From: Ottelia alismoides | Taxonomy: Eukaryota > Streptophyta > Magnoliopsida > Alismatales > Hydrocharitaceae | NCBI GenBank assembly: GCA_037367405.1 | Contig: JAZKJV010000603.1 | Coordinates: forward strand, 124,001 to 188,000 | Length of the DNA: 64,000 nucleotides | Reading direction: 5' to 3' | Part shown: in pieces, positions 10,078-21,026 of the stretch | Numbering within the stretch: the stretch's first letter is position 1 | How the letters are laid out: each line of letters opens with the position of its first letter | The notes under the pieces: model-generated | The model's input: only the letters and a program-made list of their open reading frames with translations | Told to the model about the DNA's origin: nothing | Database searches by the model: none | Made by a program: the position numbers and the translations under genes

Positions 10078-12460
10078 TGAAAGATATGGGAAAATCCTTA
10101 AGCGTATCACGAAAGCCTGAGGATCGCATTGTATGCAATTAGGAGCGATTAGTCGTACTAGATGCTCGTGGCAACGGAATTTAAAAAGTTTTATACGATG
10201 AAACCACATGATCCAAGAACACTTCTCGGATCATTTCATTTAAACCACAAACAAGTATTAGGTTTACCTCTTGAAGTGTGGTTGTGAACGAGTCTTTAAA
10301 GGAAGAGACCTCCTATCTCAAGTCCGATCTGATGGAGGAGACGCTTGCGAGCGCATTGATGAAACGCTTGCTCCTCGTAATCCATGTTGATGATCCAATG
10401 GCAAATATCATGATCTTGTCACACGAGATCCGATGTCTTCTTCACGAGTGAGGTGCATCGGAGGAGACAAAGACCCACGAGCAGTCGATCCGATAGCATA
10501 ACGACGATGCTATGACGATGGAGATCTCTCTCTAGGGCATCAAGGTGGACGCCCAAAATAGAGAGGAAGAGAGACTTGGCTTGTAGAGAGAGAGAGAACA
10601 TGATTTCATTCACTAAAGAAGAACTAGGGTTGCCTCTTCTTATATAGTATTTTGGGATCCATGGATCTCCCATTCCATGGACAACACTAAATCAATGGAT
10701 GAGATTGATCTGTGTTTCTTTCAATGGCCATGATTTTATTGTAAAAACACAACAACAATTAATTTATTTAATTTAATGTATTGAATAATCAATATAAATA
10801 AATTTCAAATTAAATCAATTAACCTTAGAGATAATTGGGAGGAAAATTAACCTTATCCCAAAGGGGGGTAGCCATCCATTCCTTTTAGGACTTGGTAGTC
10901 GTCCATGACCTTCGAGTGGATGGAGGAAATCTTTTGCTCATGAAAATATCTAATATTATCTTCACAAAATAATTCACAATTATCTTGTGAACATTGCAAT
11001 CATGCCATTGGAAATTTGTGAATCACGTTCACAACCCAAAATAAAATGTAAATTATATTTTCAATTAATTATTCAATGTGAATCCAATTCACGTCAATAA
11101 TTGATCAATAAATACAAATCACAATAGTTTCTCTAATATATTATAAATCACATTTATAATATATCTGATCAATATGGATAGTGCTATCCATATTATTCGT
11201 ATCCATGATATTTGAATCACATTTAATCACATTCGATCTCTAGTCTCATGTGCCCAAATAATATGAATCGCAATCAATTATTCACATATTTGATAATTAA
11301 ATCACATTTAATTATCTTAGATAACTCTCCTTATAATATGAATCAAAATCATATTATTCATGATAATTAAATCACATTTGATTATCAATTTTCTCATTGA
11401 CGTAAATCTAGTTTTCTTATTATATCTGAATCACATTCAGATCATTTTCCAATTTGGATCAAGATTAGATTACTTCTCTACTGAGAGGAGTTATTAAAAT
11501 CCATCACTCCCTTGGAATGGAAATGTCGTGGTTACCAATTGTTTTTGATCACATTACCCTTAGGTATTCCTAATAAATGCACATTTACATACGGAAGACC
11601 TAGATTAAGCCTGAAGTTTTAGATCTCTTTTATATTGTATTATTCAGGGTTTTATCATTAAGTTTCACATTTGATCATTGGGAGTTGGTATCGAACATAT
11701 ACTTTCCAAAAACATATACCATATCCAATATCGATCATATACTTTCCAAAAACATTTATCAAACAAATTCAATCAAGCTTCCAAAGTGAGATGATCGTGC
11801 ATGGAATTTGATTCTTCCCAATATCTTATGAGTGAGCTCATGTCTTCCAGTTCAATAATGAAACCTGTATGATCCCTTCGAGAGATCGTATTACTCATTT
11901 GCCCGTATATGCACACCGACACAATAGTGTATAGACCTTGATTAGTTCATCAACCTATTGGTCTGCCAAGTGTACATACTTAGACATATAGTAACACATC
12001 TGTCTTCGGTCAGAGGATGTGTGCCTATATCGCGACAACATATGATGTGAGTCTTTCGTTATCTCGATCTCATTAAGTCAACACTTTGACCTGACTTATC
12101 TACCACCTCTGAATCTCTATTCCTATGTAGAGGACCTGCATCAAGAGGTGGGTTAGATGTCAGCCTTTAGAGAAAGGATCGCCATCTCCTTCTCAGGTTA
12201 GAGATCATCTCTTAATAGTCATTTAATGGTGCTTAATGAGTCCTCACTCTAACTCTTTATATATTCATTGAAGCATCATCATCTATTATTGAACAGTTGA
12301 ATTAACAGATGTATGGACATTAAGATGGTCATGGTACATAACCCTAATTCCACTAAAAGACCAATTATGTAAATTAGTTATTCTTCATTTCAGATTAGGG
12401 AATGATATTCGCAATAGCATTTATTGCATAATGGGTCATCGTGGACTCGCATGTCCACCA
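10078..12460 (-). mobile_element. LTR-Z copy 1 (3' LTR of a Copia-like element)
   Basis: Read on the minus strand the LTR starts TGGTGGACATGCGAG at 12460 and ends at 10078 (TGAAAGATATGG on the plus strand). It is collinear with 54151-56814. Just outside its start, on the minus strand, is AGTGGGAGAT, the polypurine tract expected immediately before a 3' LTR. A minus-strand TATA box ACTATATAAG lies at about 10636-10650. No matching target duplication is seen because the element is truncated at its internal side. Confidence 0.75.
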
Positions 12461-12707
12461 ATCTCCCACTAGCCCAAAGAGTCATTAATGGGCTAATCTT
12501 TAAATCCACAATCATGCGACAATCATAGGCTATTTACAAAAATATCTAGGCAAGCTGATCAATCACTCTGTTCCCAAGAGATTATGCCAAGCCCTTTTAC
12601 GACACATGCATATCACTTAGTAACAGTGCTCGTATCCAATGCAAATGTTGCACCTCATGCAACCAATACTCAATCTTGTTAGTTTTATTGTCCTTGACAC
12701 TACAACT
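12461..12707 (-). mobile_element. Internal-region remnant of the LTR-Z element
   Basis: About 250 bp beyond the polypurine tract continue the element on the minus strand. I see no intact protein, though its place corresponds to the end of pol. It stops against LTR-Y sequence at about 12708. Confidence 0.45.
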
Positions 12708-15000
12708 AATGATCTAACTTCTATTTGACTTCTACAATAAAAAGTTGCAGATCTCGTCGAGATCTCCAACTTTCATGTTCACCAATTTTTCTAATTCCCC
12801 TTCTAACTAATTCTTTTGTATTTTTCTTTGAAATTCTTATTTATCTCAATGTTGATTGGGACACGTGTCTTCATAGATGCCTGCCAGGTGGCCCTTTCTT
12901 ATTCTGCCACCCGCTCCATTTTTGTGCCATTTGATTGAGGATGATTGATTGAATCCTAGCATCTTGTTAGCGCATACTCCACGATCGTCTGATCATACCC
13001 ATAAGGTGATTCTGGCCTTTAATCCAGGCCCAAATATAGGCCATCCGATCAAGATCGAGTGGCTATCACATCGTCGTCAAACTCCAGTCTCAACTCTCTT
13101 GAAGCGACGCGAGTCTTTATCTCCCAACTTCCATGAGTTATCATAATCTCCTCGGTCACCTTTCCAACCAATCGACACTAACAATTGCTGACCCTTACCT
13201 CCATCTTCCACACCAGTTATCTAGCCTCCTTATCCATCTACCCTTCATGCATCCGCAAGCAATTGAAACCACTGCTTTGAACTGCATCCCGCCAACTTCT
13301 ACCTACACAAAAACCCTTCTTCCACCACCATTTATCAGATCCACCCTTTGTACGAGTCACCTCCAAGCCTTGCCCTCCTCTTAGCGACAGTGAGGACGAG
13401 TGTTTGAGCATGATGATATAGAGATGATTCCATCGAGATCCAAGGTGAAGACCACCTTGCTATAACACCATTTGTGATTGTTTGAGATTAGCTCCCTAAC
13501 TAGCAATAATGAGCAAAGATCCACGGGGCATCTAGGTTTGTATCAAGCATGTCATCATCATCCTTTTCGTCCATCTCATTTCAAGGTAAGTCTTCGATTA
13601 TTAGTTTCTTGTTTATACACAATTTTATCTTCATTTTAATATATATTAAATCATTCATCTGATACCTTAATCACCATTTACGATCATTCCTAATCCACGT
13701 GTGAGTCTTGGTATCATCATAATTATTCTTCATTTTTGTGTTCACTTTGATCTTTCTCCTCGCTTATAAAGCATGGAGAACCTATGTTAGGGCCGCTCTT
13801 CCATTCCAACACAACCCTTCCTTTCTTCCCTAAATCATCAAAATAGGTTCACAAATTTATGTGATTTGTAACTAACCCTTGCAAGTACAAAAGGGATCAT
13901 TGATTGGAGGATCCAAGGAATCTTCGATATCGAGTTTTTTCTCTAACGAGCCACCGTTGATCTAATGATTTGACCCCTGTCACTCTTTCTTGGATGGAAG
14001 AGAATCTCTGCGAGGTTATCATGCGGCTATCTCGACCTTCAACACTTGATAGGAGGAGCGGAGGAGAAACAAGTTGATCATCAGAGCACAAGCTCCTCTT
14101 CCATGCAAGGAGGAAGAAGGAGATGACTTCGTGCAAAAATTGCCATTAGATCAGCCTCATCAGATGAGATCTAACTAGTGTTGAGAGAGTCACGTTGCAG
14201 ACGGAGACTCCACTTCAGACCGGAGCCTCGGGATATCCAAGCCACGCTGAGCCTCCATAAGATGACATCTGGCCCGAACCACAGCTTCCGAGCCCAGTCT
14301 TGTCACGTGCTTTCTATACATGATACATGGAATTTTGTAGATGAATCCTCCTAAAGATCTATAATTACATATAAGTCCTTGCCAAGTGAAATTTACATAC
14401 ATATCCTAGCATCTTTCCGTATTTGTATTTCGGTCCCTATAAGGACTAGTTTGTAATAAAACTTTGTATTTTTTGCATCTATACCCCTGGGTTAAAATGT
14501 TAATATTTTTTATCTATAAATCCATTGTGAGTGATTTTGATCTCGTTGGAAAGCTTGTTTGATGCTCTTCATCTTGGCATGTTTTAATTCGTATTTTAAC
14601 TTATAATTCACGCTAGATCTTTTTATGATCTTTTTTGACATTGTAGAGTTATGAACTGAATGTAGAAAGAGATCTGATGCTTTAATTGAGTATCTTGCTT
14701 GTCTTGGGACTTAGGTCCTTATTACATTAATTTATAGGTTTAAATTACTTGCTTAATCTGGGATCTTTATTATGTTTGTCGAATCTATTTGTTTAAACAT
14801 TATTATTTTCATTTAAATTAAAAAGCATATTTTTTAAAAAAATAAATTGTATTATATTATATTTGTCTGTTATCTTACCCTAGATTCCCTTAAAACATTT
14901 AAATTAATATTTGAAACTTGAATTAAATCATAATTTTGCTTGTATCCTTGTGTTCGACCCTGAACTTCTCAGGTATAAACTAGAACCGAGAAACTCTTCG
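12708..15000 (+). mobile_element. LTR-Y copy 2
   Basis: Uninterrupted homologue of the split copy at 1.2-2.7 and 8.9-9.75 kb. It carries the palindrome at 12741-12773, a pyrimidine-rich middle, and an AT-rich end with GTGTTCGACCCTGAACTT near 14950, a motif class also present at the ends of LTR-X and of the 19.3 kb fragment. It has no LTR-X insertion, so it is the empty-site counterpart of copy 1. Exact ends are uncertain. Short open frames inside are not shared with copy 1. Confidence 0.5.
12741..12773. repeat. AAAGTTG palindrome, LTR-Y copy 2
   Basis: Arms AAAGTTGCAGATCTCG and CGAGATCTCCAACTTT flank a single T, with one mismatch in 16 pairs. Confidence 0.8.
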
Positions 15001-17100
15001 CAGAGATACTTCTCTCGAGGTCATGGCCTCACTCTAAATACACTTATTCCTTTAAATACGAGAGAGCCACATTGATTTGAAACATGAGAAGAGAATAGAG
15101 ACCGTGGAACTCTATTTGGTCCTCTACATTATTCCCATACCCAATCCTTGGTCGTCCACACTTGTGCCTCCATCTTTTCTACATTGGCTCTGTCCATTGT
15201 AAGAGAAGAAGACCTTCTTCTTTGTGCTCCCTGTATGCAAATGAGGATTTGATTTCGTGTAATAAAATCAAAAAATAGAGATCTACTTGATCTTTATTTA
15301 TGTAGACTACTTCGAGGAGAACTTAGTGTCAAGTTCGGGGGAAGCAACGTGAGTCATCATTGTGCCCGCTAAAGAAGTTATGCTCGATTAGACTTGATTT
15401 TAGAGGTATTTTCCTTTAGAGACTAATGATTCAACGAATATTCCTAAACATTATTATGATTATGGAAATGGGTTTGGAGATGGTTGCCTATAAAATGTGA
15501 TTTCATATTAATTTTTTATTACACACTATCTTGATGTTCATATAATGAACACACTTTTAAACAAATCTGGAGTATTGTGTTTCCATGATGATGGAGTTAT
15601 GAAATCCTTCAACCACACCCTGACATGAATTCCTATTAACAAGTAATAGAACATTTATTTGGTTAAAAGAAATCGGTCTACTACATATTTAAAGTGAGAT
15701 GTGTAATCCTAGTTTTACATCACAAAAAACTAAGCATAGTAGCTCTAATAGTCATGGTGTAATCCTAGAAGTACGTCGCCATAAAATTGGGTCCCAACCA
15801 CCAAGTTGAGTCAAAATAGACCAATACTAGAATTAGTTTTTACACATTCGAGGCTCTGAATGAAGTCCGCTATAAATGTACGGAATAAATATACACATGC
15901 AGAAAATAAAACCTAGACTTTAGTGACTCTCGATTCTCTCATGGACTCAAAACAAAAGCAAATTTCTTGCTCTTTTGCAGCAGCACCGGTCCATAGAATC
16001 TCCTGCCTTCGATGCTTTTGAGTTGCATCCATTCCTAGGAAATTGCTCAAGTCTACCAAGCCGAGTCAAAAAAAAGATAAGATGAATTAGGCCACGAGAG
16101 AGATAAAACAATGCAAATGAGATCAAAATGCGATGATGGAATTAAAATTAGAAATTCTTAAGATAGATATGTAGTAGAAAAGTGGATCAACCGATCAATG
16201 TTGAAGATTTATGGTGAAGATGCTGGATGCGAGTGGATCGACCAATCAAAGTTAATCAGATGACTGCTACGTAATTGTCTTCAATGTATGTGATGCAAAG
16301 TCTTCAGTCAATCCAATGGCAGCTGATGGTCCGCGATGTCCCTTTCCTTCATCTTCGTTGATGGATCTTTAGGGACCAACAACTAGGGCCCAGGCACCGC
16401 TCGAAGTCCGATCAAGGTGATGCTACGAGGTTCGTTGGAATGAGTTGTGGTTGGCCAATGATATGCAAAGGTTTTGCAGTGACTTTAAGGTGCCATTCTA
16501 TTGCTAAGAACTACTTCGACCATTCTTTCAATACCTGCAAGTCGAATATGGCTTAAGCATTCATGCTTGGCCTAAGTGTTAAGCGCAACAAAAGGAATAT
16601 GGGGTGAAGAGCTCGACAGATAACGTGAAGAGGAGCTCAGAACGATGAAGGGTTCTGGAGGTAGAAGGGAAGGTGTTGGGGGAGATTAATGGGTTTGGTT
16701 TGATCGTATCGGATTTGGGGCTTATAAACGAAGAATAGAGAATGAGGTGTAGCAGAGAGGTGACTGAAAAAACTAGGAAGAAAAATGAATAAAGACGTAG
16801 CTCTATTCATCGTTCGATGATGTGATCAGGATCTTGATAAGGCCACATGATTGCCAAAAGCTAATATGAAATATGCGCACATTTTAGTCTTTATTAAGGA
16901 TTTAATACTCATATCATATCACAAGTCTAGAGGATCTATCAATTTTTTTTTATCATGGTAAGGTTTCAAATTGAACTTATTCGAATCCCATCTCCAGAAG
17001 ATGTACCGAGTGTATGCTTTTGACAATGGTTCAGTTAAGGGAATTAAAGAATTAACTAACCGTCACACCATCACTAATTTCGAGTTGGCAAAAAGAGGAG
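15001..17100. other. No recognisable gene
   Basis: Mostly AT-rich sequence. GTGTCAAGTTCGGGGGAAGC near 15330 and the GGGTCCCAACCAC tract near 15790 look like degraded retrotransposon sequence, but no protein domain or clean LTR boundary is visible. Confidence 0.4.
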
Positions 17101-17184
17101 CTTACCTCCAGCACTACCGTCTCCACTATTAACGCAGCGGGACCACTAGTAAGCAAGCTGTAATAATCCACGACAACGTTTCCA

Positions 17185-17525
17185 ATGTTCCGCCTCCTTC
17201 GCCAGACACACACCACCGTCCCTTTTCGGATCCCGAAGTCCCAAAACTACTCAGCCCATCGTGGACCATCGTCTCTGACTGCACGCACGGGTATCACTTA
17301 TGCAAGAATGTGCCGCGAGTTCACCAGAGGAGCACCGGAATTCCCCTGCGATGAAAGGCTTCGGCCGACGCCATCCGCGGACCCTTTGACAGCGCGACTC
17401 CTTTGACTCCCCTCCCCGTCTCCACGACCCAACTCCTCGTTCTCCTCCTCGAAGCTGCGCTTTGGTCCATTTGAAGGCTTTAGATCTCGAGTAGTTGGAC
17501 TTCGTCCGATCCTCTCCCTCGAAAG
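17185..17525 (+). other. Candidate 5' UTR exon of the clathrin-assembly gene
   Basis: A pyrimidine-rich block of moderate GC, unlike the AT-rich surroundings, ends CCTCTCCCTCGAAAG followed by a consensus-like donor (GTGACG) at 17526. The coding exon at 31654 is preceded by an acceptor, so an upstream non-coding exon must exist. This block is the best candidate by composition and donor. The implied first intron of 14.1 kb would contain Copia-1. The start is arbitrary. The 73-codon open frame here is not recognised. Confidence 0.35.
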
Positions 17526-19269
17526 GTGACGCCGACCATCGTGTTCCTAGATCTCTCCTGCTTTGCTTTCTTTGCGTGCTTTGTTTCGTGTATTTTTGGG
17601 GATTATTCTTTTTCTGGATGGGGCGTTAGTTGTTGGATCTTGGTATAAATTTGAGTTAGCCAGTCTGTTAAATGGCTCTGGGCGCGAGGATCCATCCGTT
17701 TGTTGAAAGCTAATCTTCAACTGAGAGAGGTGAGATTGCTGACAAAGAAAAGGCTGTTCTCAAAGCTTTGATCACAGCGGGCGTGGAATTGGATGGATAT
17801 ACGTGGAAGTGTGGCTTGATGTTGGGAATGAGCATTTTCCGATGCTAACCCTTCAGAGGTCTGTTACTGTGTGCCTTGAATATGATTGAGTTCTTACTGT
17901 GATAGATGTAAATAAGACGCGGGTTGAAGATGCAGTAATAGAAGGTATGGAGGATGCCCAGTAAGATTGCATCCGTCGCACTTAATGAAGGGGGGAAAGA
18001 GAAACCTATAATTATATTCGTGGTGTATGTTTTTTATAAGTCTGTCTTTTGCACATACGGGTGATATATCCAGGTGAGTAAAGTGGAGACTGCTGAATGT
18101 TGCTCTGTCTAGTTCAGGGAAGCCTGAATTCCTCCATATTGTTAGTGAATGCGGAGCTCTTGAGACCATGGTTGTAACTAGAAATTCTGGCAAATCATTA
18201 TACTGCTTGAGAACATGGGAAAGCCAGAGGTACGCTTCTTGCATGTCAAGGGAATCTCACAGAGGTGGCAAAATGGCTAGAAATGGATGGGATTCATTGA
18301 ATTATGTCTACCTTAGAGAGGAGCTTATGAGGATGTAGGTGATTGTGTTGGATGGGATGTTGTAGGCGTAACAAGTTTTTTTGCCTGTGATTGATCCAGT
18401 CTAGTTTTAACGGGAAAATAGTGGCTCACAGGTTTTATTTTTAAAAATGTGTATGCGATTATTTTCTTATTCGAAGGTTCAACAATGTGTGCATGTATTT
18501 TATACTTCTAGCTAGATATTTGCGCATGTATTATATGGGCGTTGATATCGCCAGGAAAGGTCTTCATTGGGATGAAAGCATTTGAGTCAAATGTGTTTTT
18601 AAGATCTAAGTGTGCGATTCTTTCCTACAAACAATGAGTGGATTTCTCTCCACCAGTCACAAGGTTGATTTTATATCCGTTTATTTACAGTCATCTTGAT
18701 TATTAGTCCCAACTTTAATTTAAGGTTATCACTTAGGTCTTAAATGATCACAAAAATATCACGTTTAACAAACAATTCTAATTCCTTTTATTCCTAAGTT
18801 GTAAAAATTGAGGAGGGGAGAATCGAAAAAGTGGATGCAAGCGTGAACTCTATGATGCATGCTAAGAAGAAGACTTACAGTGATTCCTCACGTTCTTCAT
18901 GCAGGATGCAAGATAATGAATTAAAAATTTACACTAAATGACATGCACAGATGAAAATACCCTACACAGAAACTTCTATTAGCGAGAAAAGATTTAATAG
19001 TTGGCTAAGTTGAATGAACTACTAGTGCACCTCGATAGTGAAAATGTGTGGCCTAAAAATTACGATCACAAGAAAGTATAAATATCTAAGCTAGTGTATG
19101 TGCATTTAATTCTTGCGCCACTCAAGTTGGGTCCCAATCACACAGAAGGGGTAGAAACAGATCCGACACACCATTAAGAGTTCAGTCCACATTATTAAAA
19201 AAATCAGGGTTCAGAGAGCCGTTGCAGGGGAACAACGTATTTTTAGGGTATTAGATTACATTCTTTAAT
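17526..19269. other. Probable intronic or intergenic DNA
   Basis: T-rich sequence without a recognised domain, repeat family or RNA gene. A minus-strand open frame at 17894-18244 looks fortuitous. Confidence 0.35.
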
Positions 19270-19400
19270 TAATTATTGCGAATTTAATTTCTGTACCTGA
19301 AAATACACTATTCCATGTGTTCGACCTTGGTATACTTACCAAGTAAAAATTGTTCCACAATATTCAGAATTGTGATTTTTGACAAATCGTTTTCCGCCTC
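19270..19400 (+). mobile_element. Fragment of an LTR 3' end
   Basis: The order AT-rich, GTGTTCGACCTTGGTATACT, AAGTAAAA, then GACAAATCGTTTTCCGCC parallels the last 180 bp of LTR-X copy B (GATCGACCCTGGGACTTG, AAGTAAAA, ATTGCCGCC, GACAAATCATTTTT). Only this end is recognisable. Confidence 0.4.
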
Positions 19401-20436
19401 CTATACCTCGTCGCAATGCATCTCCGTCGAGCTGTTGCTTTACTCCGGCATCCCCACACTTCTGCCACCGAGCATCACCTCCTCCAGGTTCCTCCTTCTC
19501 TGCCATTCTCATCTTCTTCGTTCTCTCTCTGAGATTCACTGCAATGCCTATCCTGTTCCGCCTCCTATCACACGTCCTGCTCCATTTCAGCTCTTAACAC
19601 ATATGTTCCATCGTTCAACCCATCATCCTCACCACCCCCGCTCGATCCCCACCTTCACCCCCTCCAGCGAGCTCCAACAAGCTTCACCGATGACTCTGCC
19701 GCCTCACCGCTGCCCTGACGACCGTCGGTCGTGTGTCGACCATCATCATCGTCTTTCACGTGGTTGCAGCTTCTTACAATCAACATAGGAGCCCCTCCTC
19801 TCTGCCTTGGCTCCTCCGCCCATCATCGACCTCCAGACGTAGGGGCTGCTCTGCTTCCGCTCCATCCCCCTACACCACCCTCTCTGCCAGGCATTTATTC
19901 CAAGGAGGACGTACATGCCTAGCGACCACCACTTGAGGTAAATTACGAACGCGTAATAAGTGGTGGAATTGGTACTCCATTCGATTCGCTTCTCTCCCTT
20001 CCTGACCTCGCTCTCCTTACTGCGAATCACAGGGATTCCCCTTGACGATCCGACAACATCTAGGCTTCCTCGAAGAATGTGAGATCTCATACCAGGTAAA
20101 ACTGGTTAAATACTTCTTTTCCCCGTCGCGACTAGATATATAAGCAGGAAGCGGGAATGCTATTCGCACTCTTGCCCTGACCTTCCACTCGGGTCCTACT
20201 TGAAGCCAGAGGCTATGCTTAGCCTCTGCTCGATTCGCACGTGTTGGGGTGCTCCATTTCTAGCTAACCAAATTTCCCAAATAAATGCTACCGAGAGAAG
20301 AATGTCCTCAAGGAGAGTTCAAGCATCACACTTGTTATTAGAGATTCACATCACTTAAAGGACACTGCCTCCATGAACAACATATCAATTGTAGGATGAG
20401 AGAGATGAAATAGCACCGTCGGTGCTGCCCCCTAAC
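19401..20436. other. Pyrimidine-rich stretch, no gene recognised
   Basis: 19400-19900 is CT-rich and gives low-complexity open frames on both strands. A TATA-like GATATATAAG is near 20140 and a 9-bp-arm inverted repeat (CAGAGGCTA) lies at 20207-20228. No protein family was identified. Confidence 0.35.
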
Positions 20437-20441
20437 GTAAT

Positions 20442-20585
20442 TGTAGAGATATATGTTGTTCTCTGTCCTTTTTTTATCTATTTTTATTTCATTCGTCTAC
20501 TCTATGTAATTTACCCATAGGTCTCTCCTCTATATAAGAGATCCTAGGGTTTATGAAATAAACAACTCCTTTCATTTTCCCAACA
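20442..20585 (+). repeat. Copia-1 5' LTR
   Basis: A 144-bp LTR, TGTAGAGATA to CCCAACA, with TATA box CTATATAAGAGA near 20530. Such short LTRs are usual for this kind of plant Copia. Confidence 0.95.
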
Positions 20586-20597
20586 TGGTATCAAAAC
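20586..20597 (+). other. Copia-1 primer binding site
   Basis: TGGTATCAAAAC abuts the LTR and matches the plant initiator tRNA-Met site TGGTATCAGAGC except for two bases. Confidence 0.85.
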
Positions 20598-21026
20598 GAC
20601 GGTCCTAGACCAGAGCTCTCGTACCGAACCCTAACCCTAGCCCCACCTCTAGCCCCTTGCGCCGCCGCCCCTCTCGTGGTCCCCAATCTCGTCGCCCCCC
20701 CGACGGTTTCCGCCATCCATCGCCGCCCTCCAGGCGGCACAACCCGCCTCCGCCAGCCCGCAGGCGGCACCGCCAGGCCCCCGGCAGCATCGGCTTGCCT
20801 CCCGCCACCACCGGGCGAGCATCTCCGACTCACAGGCGATCCCTCATCAGGCCTCTGCCGGCCCAGGCAACCTCCGCCAGCCCATATTGGCTCTATGCAG
20901 CCCTCAACGGCTGTGTTGGGACTGCTGCAAAGTCGATCTTGCAGTCCTATGCATAACCTTTTGTCCCCCATGTCCGTATAGACGCTTATTGGTCTAAGTC
21001 GACAAGCATTATCTTCTTCGTTTGGC
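20598..21026 (+). other. Copia-1 leader
   Basis: GC- and CCG-rich untranslated leader between primer site and gag. Proline-rich frames on both strands here are low complexity. Confidence 0.7.

Noticed and set aside
13133..13384. 83-codon open frame
   Set aside because: Pyrimidine-rich part of LTR-Y with no recognised domain.
17894..18244. 116-codon minus-strand open frame
   Set aside because: No domain, ordinary intron-like composition and no splice or promoter context.
19315..20090. Open frames on both strands around a CT-rich block
   Set aside because: Low complexity, overlapping on both strands, with no family resemblance.
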